DNA of 64,000 nt, from positions 127,017 to 191,016 of the forward strand of contig JACKDW010000019.1 in assembly GCA_020633295.1 (NCBI GenBank). Reading direction: 5' to 3'. A program made the position numbers and the translations under genes. This document shows, piece after piece, positions 46,459-54,876 of this stretch. The notes under the pieces were generated by a model that was not told the origin of the DNA, made no database searches, and saw only the letters and a list, made by a program, of their open reading frames with translations. This stretch comes from Myxococcales bacterium (GTDB lineage Bacteria > Myxococcota_A > Polyangia > Nannocystales > Nannocystaceae). Numbering within the stretch: the stretch's first letter is position 1; the number at the start of each line of letters is the position of its first letter.

Positions 46459-46908
46459 GGCTCGGCTCCTCTCTGCTCTCGCGCCGCACGACGACGCGAA
46501 GACCCCGGATCGGACTCGACCCGGGGTCTCTTGTGCGCCGCGAAGCTCACTCCGCGCGCGCTATGACGCCCCAGGTCGACGCGGCGCTCGATCGCCGACA
46601 TCGACGCGACCGACGCGACCGACGCAACCAACGCTCCACAGCGCCGCGTCGACGCGGCGTGCCGGGGAGGCGGGATGGTGCGCGAGGTCCATATACGCGG
46701 CCCGAGGGTGACGTGGAATCGTAGCAGAGCGCGCGTCGATGTAAAGCGCGCGGCCCGATAACACCTGTCTATATAGACAGATGAATCATCAGCGCCGCCG
46801 CGGCCGTCGAGCGCGCGCGCGAGGACGCGCGCGCCGATAACTCCTGACTCTCAGAGCATCTTGATACGCGGACGCGCTGGGCGCGAGGCGACGCCTCACA
46901 CGCGCGCG
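46459..46908. other. Intergenic region
   Basis: Contains the upstream region of the multidomain gene, a 9-bp tandem repeat CGACGCGAC (46602-46628, three units, the last imperfect) and a perfect 16-bp palindrome at 46765-46780. No gene seen. Confidence 0.5.
46765..46780. promoter_or_regulatory. Perfect 16-bp palindrome CTGTCTATATAGACAG
   Basis: An AT-rich, fully symmetrical site in a GC-rich genome, about 300 bp upstream of the multidomain gene and 130 bp downstream of the VWA gene. It resembles an operator. No T-tract follows, so it is not a typical terminator. Confidence 0.5.
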
Positions 46909-48537
46909 TCACCGCGAGCGCAGCGTCGACAAGAGGCGACCCAGCAGCCCGCGACCCGCGGCGTTCGGGGCGGCGCTCGCCTCGTCCGCCGCCGCCGCGC
47001 CGACGAGCGCGCGCAGCCGCGGCACGACCTCGGCGATCGACGCGTCGCCGAGCCACCCCGCGACCGTCTCGACGCGCTCGGCGAACAGCGGGCCGTCGGT
47101 CGCCATCATCCCGAGGATCGAGTCGAGCTTCGTCAAGTCGGGCCGCTGGTTGTCGAGCCGGAACTGTCGACACGGCAGCTCCTGCAGCCGCAGCGCCCGG
47201 ACCATCTGGCCCTCGGACTGCTGCCGGATGAACGAGACGAAGGTCGCCTGCGCCGGGAACACCTGCTCGCGGTAGCGCTTGTACATCGCGTCGAAGCGCT
47301 GCCCCTGACACTGCGTGTTCTCCTCCTCGTCCGTGACGACCACGAACGAGCGGACGAGCTCGCGGCGCGAGAGCGACGGCCACAGCGCGGCCGCGGGCGC
47401 CGTGCTGCCGGTGGCCTTGACGGTGTCGGTGACGGTCAAGACGTCGTGGATCGTGCGCGGCACGACCGGCGGCTCGATCAGCTCGTGGTTGAAGAAGCGC
47501 AGGTCGGCGCGGCTGAAGACCGTCAGCAGCGAGCCGATGATCGTCGCCACGCGGATCGCGGAGGTCATGCTCGACGACGCGTCGCCGAGCACGACGACCG
47601 GCGGATCGAGCGGCAGCCGCACGCCCTGCAGCATGCGGTCAGCGACCGGCAGCAGCTGCGTCCAGAACGAGACCTTGAGATCGCGCAGCGCGAGCAGCCG
47701 CTCGATCAGCTTGCCGTAGCCGAACTCCGGCGTCTCCCCGGCCTCGAGGCGCGCCGCGATCCGCTGGTCGGTCGCCTCGCAGCGCAGCTCCTCGTAGAAC
47801 CACAGCAGGGTGTCGAGGGACTCGTAGCTCGCGACCGCCTCGCGCAGCGCCGCCGGGGCCGGCAGCGCGCGCGTGCGGAGGTACGAGTACGGCACGTGGT
47901 GGGCGCGCGCGACGTCGGCGAGCCGGTCGGCGTCGACCTCCCCGCACGCGGCGGTCATCGTCCCCTGCGGCGCGGGCTCGCCGAACACGTGTCCCAAAAA
48001 CCATGTGAGCTGAAAGTCGCTGGGCGCGAGGTGCAGGAGATCGGCGAGGCGACGCCACGGCTCGAACGGGAAGGTGATCGCGTAGTACTCGAGCTTGTCG
48101 GCGGGGATCGTCGAGACCCAGCGCCGCACGCGTCGCGCGAGCGCCCCGCTGAGCGAGCCCGCGTGGCCCTCGCGGCGGAGATCGGCGAGCTGCGAGCGCA
48201 GCGGGCCGAGCCGGCGCTTGCGGGTGCGGCCGTCCTGCTCGAGGCGCGTCACCCGGCGCTCGAGCGCCCGCGCCTGACGCCCGCTGTCGAGCAGCTGCAG
48301 CGCGCGGACGACCTCGGCGAGGCCCCAGGCGTCGCGCGAGAGCAGGTGATCGGCGAGCGCGCTGTCTCGTCGCGCCCACGCGGCGGCGAGCGCCCGCGAG
48401 CGGACGCCCGGGCTGAGCTCGACGCCGAACTCCAGCAGCATGAGCAGCGTGGCGACGTAGTCCGCGCGCCGCGATCGCTGCGCGTCGTGGTGGTCGGAGA
48501 GGATCGCCTCCTCGAGGAACAGTCGTTTATCAAACAT
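46909..48537 (-). CDS. VWA-domain protein of unknown function
   Basis: A 542-residue cytoplasmic protein. The N-terminal 300 residues are helical with many Arg/Leu pairs (RSRRADYVATLLMLLEFGVEL, RRVTRLEQDGRTRKRRLGPLRSQL). A von Willebrand A domain follows: PPVVVLGDASSSMTSAIRVA holds the MIDAS motif DxSxS, KATGSTAPAAALWPSL the threonine, and SFVVVTDEEEN the aspartate. A helical N-domain plus VWA recalls TROVE/Ro-like proteins, but I see no clear Ro signature. The C-terminus is Ala-rich. AAACATGG surrounds the start with no ribosome binding site. Confidence 0.8.
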   Translation of the reverse strand: MFDKRLFLEEAILSDHHDAQRSRRADYVATLLMLLEFGVELSPGVRSRALAAAWARRDSALADHLLSRDAWGLAEVVRALQLLDSGRQARALERRVTRLEQDGRTRKRRLGPLRSQLADLRREGHAGSLSGALARRVRRWVSTIPADKLEYYAITFPFEPWRRLADLLHLAPSDFQLTWFLGHVFGEPAPQGTMTAACGEVDADRLADVARAHHVPYSYLRTRALPAPAALREAVASYESLDTLLWFYEELRCEATDQRIAARLEAGETPEFGYGKLIERLLALRDLKVSFWTQLLPVADRMLQGVRLPLDPPVVVLGDASSSMTSAIRVATIIGSLLTVFSRADLRFFNHELIEPPVVPRTIHDVLTVTDTVKATGSTAPAAALWPSLSRRELVRSFVVVTDEEENTQCQGQRFDAMYKRYREQVFPAQATFVSFIRQQSEGQMVRALRLQELPCRQFRLDNQRPDLTKLDSILGMMATDGPLFAERVETVAGWLGDASIAEVVPRLRALVGAAAADEASAAPNAAGRGLLGRLLSTLRSR

Positions 48538-49021
48538 GGCTCGACGACCTTGTCCCCAAGAGCCTGCCGCGCGCGCCCGCGTCGCGCCCGACGACGGAGC
48601 TAGACGCCGCGGCCGACGACGCGGGCGCGTCGCGGGCCGAGCGGCGAGAGGGCGCGGCGCGATGTGAGGTGATCACATGGGTCGCAAGGACGCGAGAGGC
48701 AGCTCCTGGCCCTGCGCGGGCCCCGTCGGGTGAGAAACCAAAGGTGTGGTGAGTCTGCCTGAGCGAATGCTTTTGTCTCAACGCCCCAGGGACCAGAGCC
48801 GCGGCTCGCTCGCGCGAGTGTCGAATTAGCTCGGGTCCCAATACCCCGCGTTGTTGTTACGCGGGAGGGTGACAGACCCACCACGCGCAGCAAGCTAGCA
48901 CGCGCCCTCGCGACCTGCCACTGTCACTTTCTCGATCGCCGAAGTTTTCTCGAGCTGACGTCAACGCGCGCGGACATCCGCAGGCGCGCGCGAGGTCACC
49001 GACGATCATCGTCGGAGTTCG
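48538..49021. other. Intergenic region with two inverted repeats
   Basis: Holds TGTGA-N5-TCACA (48663-48677), close to a CRP-type site but one base short in spacing, and two adjacent small hairpins (CCCGCG/CGCGGG arms at 48845-48865; GGGT/ACCC arms at 48868-48880). No T-tract and no gene seen. Confidence 0.4.
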
Positions 49022-49330
49022 TCATCGAAGCGCGCACACGACGTCGCCTGCGGCGTACCGCAGGTCGATCCCGCGCGGCGGCTCGAGCTCGACCCCGCAC
49101 GGTTTGTCCCAGCTGATCTCGAGGGGCGCTCCCGTGCCGTAGAGCGCGCGGTGGCGAGTCCGCGCGCGACGGTCCTCGGACTCGGCGCGCCCGCCGGGCG
49201 GCTCGGCGGGATCATTCGCGACGCGTGTGCGTCGACGGGTGCCGTGCCACGACAACCCCACGCGAGCGGATGTCTCGGCGCTCTTGCGGACGACGCTCGC
49301 CTGGCGTCGCTTGCGACCAGCGATGACCAC
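49022..49330 (-). CDS. Small hypothetical protein, doubtful
   Basis: A 102-residue frame from GTG 49330. The last third looks coding (LYGTGAPLEISWDKPCGVEL, GIDLRYAAGDVVCALR), the first part is Arg-rich and may be non-coding. No family, no promoter box. Confidence 0.3.
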   Translation of the reverse strand: MVIAGRKRRQASVVRKSAETSARVGLSWHGTRRRTRVANDPAEPPGGRAESEDRRARTRHRALYGTGAPLEISWDKPCGVELEPPRGIDLRYAAGDVVCALR

Positions 49331-49693
49331 GACCCACGCGTGACGGACGTCGAGCGCTCAGCCGTCCTCGCGGAACCACAGCGTGAGGCTCGTGACCGAC
49401 GTGCCCACGTTGTTCTGCCACAATCACGCGCGGCCCCCTAACCTGTTGAAACCGCGGCGCTCTTCGCCGGGCGCGGACGCGGTTCCGCGAGGGTTCAAGC
49501 GGCGGGTCGAGGCAGCTCGCCGCGGTCCCGAACGCGAAAAAGTGCATCTTAAGACAGGTGTTCGACAAGCGGTCTCGCGGCTGATCACGCGCGGGCACGC
49601 GCTCGCGCTGCTGAGCGCTCTCGGGCCCGCGCTCGCGGCGACGATGCGTCGCAGGCGGCGCCGCGACGCCGCGAATCGCACTATAGTCAGCGC
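49331..49693. other. Intergenic region upstream of the hydroxylase gene
   Basis: Contains CTTAAGACAGG at about 49548 (see findings) and the TATAGT box just before 49694. No gene recognised. Confidence 0.45.
49682..49687 (+). promoter_or_regulatory. -10 box (TATAGT), leaderless
   Basis: TATAGT-N6-ATG before the fatty acid hydroxylase-type gene at 49694. Confidence 0.55.
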
Positions 49694-50518
49694 ATGGGCG
49701 CCTGGCTCGCATCCCTCTCGCTCGCGACGCTCATGCTCGTCGTCGCCGGCTACTACATCGGCCTCAGCGCCCTCGCCTCCGCGCTCGGCTTCCTCGCCGA
49801 GCGGGCGCTCCCGCGCCGACGGATCTGGGATGTACCGCTCGCCCGCGGTCAGTACGGCTTCGAGCTGCTCGGCAACCTCAAGTTCCTCGCCGTCCAGCTC
49901 CCGATCGCGACCGCGTTCCTCCACTTCGGTTGGTTGCGCTTCGGCGAGGGCTCGGCGCTGCTGACCTTCGTCGGCATGTACTTCGGCTTCCAGCTCTACT
50001 ACTACGGGCTCCACCGCGCGCTCCATCACCGCGCGCTCATCCGCTTTCATCGCTGGCACCACCGCTCGCGCGTGACGACGCCGCTCTCCGGGCAGTCCAT
50101 GGGCTACGTCGAGGCGCTGGGCTACGCGGTCGGCTACTTCGCCATCCCGGCGCTCTGCGCCCAGCTCGGCGACGCCTCGCCGATCGTCGCGGAGGGGTGG
50201 CTCGCGTACCTGACCTTTAATATCTTCGGCAACATCTTCGGTCACGCCAACGTCGAGCTCGGCCCGCGGACCACGACGTGGCGGCTCGTCTCGATCTTCC
50301 AGCCGCCCTACGTCTATCACGCGCTCCACCACGCGCGCTGGCTGGGTCACTACGGCTTCGCGTCGACCGGCCTCGATCGCGTGTTCCGCAGCGAGTTCGC
50401 CGACTGGCGAGAGCTGCACGCGCGGGTCCTCGGCGGCGCGTCGCTGCCGAGCCTGAAGTTCCGCGGCGCCGGCGAGCCGCCGCCGCGCGGCGCGGGTCAT
50501 GGGCCGCACGGCGACTGA
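49694..50518 (+). CDS. Sterol desaturase/fatty acid hydroxylase superfamily protein
   Basis: A 274-residue membrane-bound non-heme di-iron oxygenase. The eight-histidine pattern is clear: HRALHH, RFHRWHHRS and YHALHHARWLGHYG. Four or five transmembrane helices surround them (LMLVVAGYYIGLSALASALGFLA, LKFLAVQLPIATAFL, LGYAVGYFAIPALC). Members hydroxylate or desaturate sterols, fatty acids or carotenoids. Nannocystis species are known to make sterols, so a sterol role is plausible, and the CYP7/8-like P450 at 6-7.5 kb would fit the same chemistry, but the genes are 42 kb apart and no link is shown by sequence. Confidence 0.9.
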   Translation: MGAWLASLSLATLMLVVAGYYIGLSALASALGFLAERALPRRRIWDVPLARGQYGFELLGNLKFLAVQLPIATAFLHFGWLRFGEGSALLTFVGMYFGFQLYYYGLHRALHHRALIRFHRWHHRSRVTTPLSGQSMGYVEALGYAVGYFAIPALCAQLGDASPIVAEGWLAYLTFNIFGNIFGHANVELGPRTTTWRLVSIFQPPYVYHALHHARWLGHYGFASTGLDRVFRSEFADWRELHARVLGGASLPSLKFRGAGEPPPRGAGHGPHGD

Positions 50519-50531
50519 GCCGCGCGACGCG

Positions 50532-52541
50532 TCACGGCGACGCCTCGGGCTCTCCTCGCGCGGCGCGATCAGGGTCGCGCGGCGCGTCGCGGAGCGCCTC
50601 GAGGGTGCGCTGGAGGTCCGCGGCGCTCTCGGCGGTGGCGACGTCGGCTGCGGCGCAGCGGAGCTGCGCGTCGAGATCTTCAGGCCAGGTCCCGTCGCCC
50701 TCGCGCTGGCGCGCGAGGAACTCCCGCCCACGCAGCGCCGCCGCGCGCAGACAGGTCGCGCCTGCCGAGCGCGGCGGTACACCCATGGGCGACGCCCAGT
50801 CGACGCCGGTGAAGTCCGGCACGGGACCGAGGGCCGCGGCGTCACCCGCGACGATGTCGACGACGAGCGCGGGGCCAGCGGTCACGACGCGGGAGGAGAG
50901 CGTCAGCGCCGAGGGGCTCCCGGGCGCGCGCGGATGCGGGAGCCCGAGCGCGCCGAGCAGCGCGTCGAGCTGGACGCGCCCGCCCGCGATCGCCTCCGTG
51001 GCGGGGACCGACGCGTTCAGGTCAAACACGGGCGCCGGCTCCACGCCCTCGCCGATGAGCAGGAGCTCGCCGTCGTCACGGGTCGTCACCGCGTGCCGGG
51101 CGTCCCCGCTCGTGAGCCCGCGCGCCGTCGCGGCGCCGTCGATCGTCGCCCCGGGCGCGCACAGGACCGCGAGCGCGTACCGGGGCTTGTAGTACTCACC
51201 TGGCGAAAAGGTCACAAACTGCAGCGCGCGGGGTGAGGCCGCGAGCAGCTCGCGCACGCCCGGCGCGTCCGGGAAGATCGAGCCCAGCGTGCTGAACGGC
51301 GCGCGCAGGATCGCGTGGCTCGTGCAGCGCGCGCAATTACCCCACATCGCGCGACGCTGCTCGAGCGGGAGCTCGAGAAACTCCGACGCGCGCTCGCTGG
51401 CCGCCACCATCGCCGACACGTCGGCGCGGAGCCACTGCTCGCTGACGTCGTCAGGGGCGATGACCGCCGGCGCGCGCGGGAGCCCGGCCCCGCGCGCGGC
51501 GAAGACCCGACGACCGGCGGGGGTCAGGCTGCCGACGGCGCGGCCGCGCAGGGTCCCGTCCACGCTCGACACGGACACGCTCCAGTCATCGAGCTCGACG
51601 CCGACCGAGGACAGCATGAGCTCCACGTCGAGCGCGATCCGGACCGCGTTGGCGAGCACGCTCGCGCGCTGGTCGGGTGGCACCACGCCGAGCAGGCTGT
51701 GGATCTCGATCACGTTGAGGGCCCGCCGCTCCTCGCGTCCACGCCACGGCCGCAGGAGCGCGGCGAAGGGGGCCCGCGGGTCTCCGAGCTGCCGCGTCGC
51801 CGGGGTGTCGGGCAGCTCGACCGGCGTCGCGTCGAGCCGCGCGCGGAGCTGCGCGAGCAGCTGACCTGTCGACGTGTGGACGATGACAACGCGAACCCCC
51901 TGCCCCTCGGGCAAGACGGCGATGAAGCCGTCCGGGAGACGAAACGCCCGCGCGCCCGCGCGCCCCGAGACGAGCTCGGGCCAGGGCTCGCGCTCCGCGG
52001 AGAACCACGCGCTGAGGCTGTCGCGCAGCGCGTCAGGGTCCCGCGCGGGGACCAGGAGCTGGTGACGCACCCCGGGGAACGGCTCGGTCGTGACGCCGTG
52101 CAGGACGCGAACCGTCCGGCCGAGCGAGAGCTCGTCGGGCGCCTCGGTCATCGACAGGACGATCGCGCGATCGGGATCGCGTCCGCGAAGCGGCGCCGCG
52201 CTCACCTGGATCTCGAAGCTCTCCAGCGTCGCGCGCAGCAGCGCCTCCGGGGACTCGAGCGCGGGGGCGGACTCCGGCGCGAGCGCGCCGAGCTGGGCGA
52301 CCGTCTCGGGCCAGCCCGCGTCGCGGAGCACCAAGACCACCGCCGCCCGATCGCCGAGGACTTGGAGCGCGTTGCGCAGCGCCTCGGGCGTCGGCGCGCT
52401 GGCCTCACGTGGAAAGGTCTTTGAGACAGGTTCATGGGTGACGGCGGCGGGCGCCGAGTCCGTCGTCGGCGTCCCCGGACACGCGCACAGCCCGGAGACG
52501 AGCGCGAGCGCGAGCGCGCGTGACGTGCGGCGTGGAGACAT
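50532..52541 (-). CDS. Large lipoprotein of unknown function
   Basis: A 669-residue predicted lipoprotein: signal peptide (MSPRRTSRALALALVSGLCA) followed by a lipobox cysteine in LCAC. The mature part has two similar alpha/beta halves (ALQVLGDRAAVVLVLRDAG, LPDGFIAVLPEGQGVRVVIVHT; LQFVTFSPGEYYKPRYALAVL, ELLLIGEGVEPAPVFDLN), reminiscent of DUF3352-type repeats, and an isolated GNCARC motif near residue 400. The end is Ala/Arg-rich and helical. No catalytic motif. The stop is 13 bp from the stop of the convergent hydroxylase gene. Confidence 0.8.
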   Translation of the reverse strand: MSPRRTSRALALALVSGLCACPGTPTTDSAPAAVTHEPVSKTFPREASAPTPEALRNALQVLGDRAAVVLVLRDAGWPETVAQLGALAPESAPALESPEALLRATLESFEIQVSAAPLRGRDPDRAIVLSMTEAPDELSLGRTVRVLHGVTTEPFPGVRHQLLVPARDPDALRDSLSAWFSAEREPWPELVSGRAGARAFRLPDGFIAVLPEGQGVRVVIVHTSTGQLLAQLRARLDATPVELPDTPATRQLGDPRAPFAALLRPWRGREERRALNVIEIHSLLGVVPPDQRASVLANAVRIALDVELMLSSVGVELDDWSVSVSSVDGTLRGRAVGSLTPAGRRVFAARGAGLPRAPAVIAPDDVSEQWLRADVSAMVAASERASEFLELPLEQRRAMWGNCARCTSHAILRAPFSTLGSIFPDAPGVRELLAASPRALQFVTFSPGEYYKPRYALAVLCAPGATIDGAATARGLTSGDARHAVTTRDDGELLLIGEGVEPAPVFDLNASVPATEAIAGGRVQLDALLGALGLPHPRAPGSPSALTLSSRVVTAGPALVVDIVAGDAAALGPVPDFTGVDWASPMGVPPRSAGATCLRAAALRGREFLARQREGDGTWPEDLDAQLRCAAADVATAESAADLQRTLEALRDAPRDPDRAARGEPEASP

Positions 52542-52715
52542 GCCGTAGTGTTGCACGGCGACGCGCGCCGCGTGGCGAGTCGGAGCCGAGCGGTCGTCAA
52601 GGCCGAGCTGGATCACCGGACCACCGGGCGCGCCGACGCGCGTGAGGCAGCGTCGAGTCGACACGACGCCGCGTCCGACACGACCGTCGAGGAGAGCGCC
52701 CGTCGACGCGTCGGC

Positions 52716-53978
52716 TCACCGCTCGCGCAACGCGGCCTCGAGCACGTCGACGCGATCCTGGCCCCAGAGCACGAGCTCGCCGAGGCGAAACGAGGGCACG
52801 CCCCACAGGCCCATGTCGAGCAGCGCCCGGCGATTGTCCTCGACCTCCGCGCGCCATGCATCCTGGGGACCACGCGCCGCCTCGAGCGCCGCGTCGCCGT
52901 CGAGCCCCGCGCGCGCGGCGAGAGCGCGCAGCCCGCGATCGTCGACCAGTTCCATACCCTCGGACCAGATCCCGCGCGTCGCGCTGTGGATCCAGTCCTC
53001 CAGGCGCCCCTCGCGACGCGCGAGCATCGCGACGGCGATGCAGCGCTCGACGCCAGCGCCCAGCGGATCGGCGATCCGCCCGTAGGGGATCCCCAGGCTC
53101 GCGGCGATCCGTCGACAGTCCCGCGCGATGTAGAGGCGCTTCATCGCGGGGACCGAGAGCCCGCGCATCACCATCGGCAGGACGATCCGGGTGCGCAGCG
53201 TGACGCCGCGTCGCGCCGCCAGACGACGCGTCCGCTCGAACGCGAGATACGAGTACGGGCTGCGGAACGAGAAGAACAGCTCGAGCTCGGCGGCGGCGCT
53301 CGGCTCGACGCACGGGGTGGCGTCGGCGTCCAGCAGCGGGGCGAGCGTGACGCCCTCGCCCCGCAGGCGCGCCTCGAGCAGGGGCAAACGATCGAGCCCC
53401 CAGTACCACTCGCCCTCGTAGTACAGCATGCCCCCCTGGTAGTGCCCGAGGCGGTGGATCCGGCGGACGTTCGTCGCCAGCGTCGCCACGACATCCGCCG
53501 CGCCCGTGCCGGCGATCGAGGGCCACTCGGCCGCGCCGAACACCGCGTCGCCGAGGGCGCGCAGCAGCTCGATCCGCGCGCGCCATGGGAGCGCCGCGGA
53601 GCGGACCGCCACCGCGAGCGCGCGCTCGATCACCGCCGGCGCGGGTGGTTGGGCGCCCGCCGGGAACGCGAGCCCGTGGGTGTCGGCGAGGCGTCGCGCG
53701 TCGGCGCACGCCCAGGGACGCAGTCGCGGGAGGTCGGGCGCGAAGTCGGCGGTGGGCGTCGGGATCACGAGGATGCGCAGCGAGAGCCCCGCTGCCTCGA
53801 CGAGCGTCGGCAGCAGCGACAGCAGCAGCAGGCCGTAGGGGTCGTCGACTTGATGGACGTAGATCAGCTCGCGTCGACCGCCGCGCAGCGCCCGTCGAGC
53901 GCGATGGAGTCCGCGCTTCGCGTCCCGCAGCGCGTCGCTGAGATAGAATTCAATCGCGCGCGATCGAGCCGTGGGCAT
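52716..53978 (-). CDS. DsbA/2-hydroxychromene-2-carboxylate isomerase-like protein
   Basis: A 420-residue protein. The C-terminal 195 residues match the DsbA-like fold of HCCA isomerases and kappa-class glutathione transferases: ELFFSFRSPYSYLAFERTRRLA at the first strand (Ser in place of the CxxC), LPMVMRGLSVPAMKRLYI, and the end GLWGVPSFRLGELVLWGQDRVDVLEAAL, a standard family signature. The N-terminal half begins like a second thioredoxin-like domain (ELIYVHQVDDPYGLLLLSLLP), so the protein may be a fused dimer. ATG 53978 is chosen because TATGAT lies seven bases upstream and overlaps the alternative ATG at 53990. Confidence 0.85.
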   Translation of the reverse strand: MPTARSRAIEFYLSDALRDAKRGLHRARRALRGGRRELIYVHQVDDPYGLLLLSLLPTLVEAAGLSLRILVIPTPTADFAPDLPRLRPWACADARRLADTHGLAFPAGAQPPAPAVIERALAVAVRSAALPWRARIELLRALGDAVFGAAEWPSIAGTGAADVVATLATNVRRIHRLGHYQGGMLYYEGEWYWGLDRLPLLEARLRGEGVTLAPLLDADATPCVEPSAAAELELFFSFRSPYSYLAFERTRRLAARRGVTLRTRIVLPMVMRGLSVPAMKRLYIARDCRRIAASLGIPYGRIADPLGAGVERCIAVAMLARREGRLEDWIHSATRGIWSEGMELVDDRGLRALAARAGLDGDAALEAARGPQDAWRAEVEDNRRALLDMGLWGVPSFRLGELVLWGQDRVDVLEAALRER

Positions 53979-53985
53979 CGCCGTG

Positions 53986-53991
53986 ATCATA
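53986..53991 (-). promoter_or_regulatory. -10 box (TATGAT)
   Basis: TATGAT-N7-ATG (53978) on the minus strand. Confidence 0.45.
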
Positions 53992-54560
53992 CATTCTACG
54001 CGTCCTTCCCGCGCCCGGTGGAGGAACTCGAGCTCGAGCCCGCCATCTCGAAGGCGCCGCGCGTCGCGAAGCTCCGCAGAGACGGTGACGGGCGAGATAC
54101 CCCCCGCCCGCAGCCCGCCGAAGACCACCGAGTCCGCAGAGAGCGTGAAGTTCGCGCTCGTGCCCTGGAACTCGATCCCGCCGGCCTCCGCCCACGTCCC
54201 GACCAGGGGCGCCTTCAGCTCGACCCGCACGCCCTCGAGCGTGTACTCGACCGCGGTGCCGTCCTTGGCCACGTAGCTGCCGGTGAGCGTACGCGGCCCG
54301 ATCTCGAGCGCCTTCACGCGGAGGGGGCACGTCGTGGCCGCGCAGGTCTCGTACGCCACGTCCATCACGCCGCCGATCCCCGCGATCGTCGTCGCCCCGC
54401 CCTCGTGCGTCTGCAGGCTCGCCGCGAGCACGATCGGCTCGGCGATGAGCGCCGGCCCCTTGTTCGCGCACTCGAGCACCGGATTGAGCGCGAGCGACGG
54501 CTCGTAGTAGCTGAGATCCCCGCAAGAGAACGGATCCCAGTCCTTGTACGGGCTGCTGTC
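53991..54560 (-). pseudogene. Truncated secreted/lipoprotein gene remnant
   Basis: About 190 residues of coding-like sequence without a start or a signal peptide: YKDWDPFSCGDLSYYEPSLAL, VAYETCAATTCPLRVKALEI, GTWAEAGGIEFQGTSANFTL. Cys pairs and short strands suggest an exported beta-rich protein. The 5' end breaks off at about 54.56 kb against the 3' end of an unrelated plus-strand gene. The 3' end runs without a stop into the start region of the DsbA-like gene. Confidence 0.6.
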
Positions 54561-54563
54561 CGC

Positions 54564-54659
54564 CTCGAGGCGGGCCGCTACGTGGTCTGGCTCGGGACGT
54601 TGGAGCTCGACGCGGTCGACATCTCGGTGTCGCTCAGGCCCAACCTCGACGAGCCCTAG
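54564..54659 (+). pseudogene. C-terminal remnant of a plus-strand gene
   Basis: Thirty-one codons ending at TAG 54657-54659 read LEAGRYVVWLGTLELDAVDI then SVSLRPNLDEP, with uniform GC-ending codons. The GRYVVWLGT-type ending resembles exported beta-sandwich domains. No upstream part is present. Confidence 0.5.
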
Positions 54660-54876
54660 CGTCGAGCCCCAGCTCTCGACTCGATCGACCGGTGTCGTCG
54701 ACATGTCACCGCACCCACGGAGCACGCAAGCCGTCCTCGATCGCCCGGGCTGACTCGATCCGGAACGTGCGCTCGCGGGCGTGGACCATGTTGGTTCCAG
54801 TGAACCGGCGCGACGCGGCGTTCGTGCGCGCGCTCAGACGACGCCCCCTGCCTCCCCTACGGCCCTCGAAGGTGGA

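Noticed and set aside
48844..48880. Two small hairpins as a transcription terminator or riboswitch
   Set aside because: No T-tract follows and no conserved riboswitch core was recognised.
52548..54659. 703-codon plus-strand frame as one gene
   Set aside because: Only its last 31 codons (54564-54659) have coding character; the rest is antisense to the DsbA-like gene and the truncated lipoprotein.
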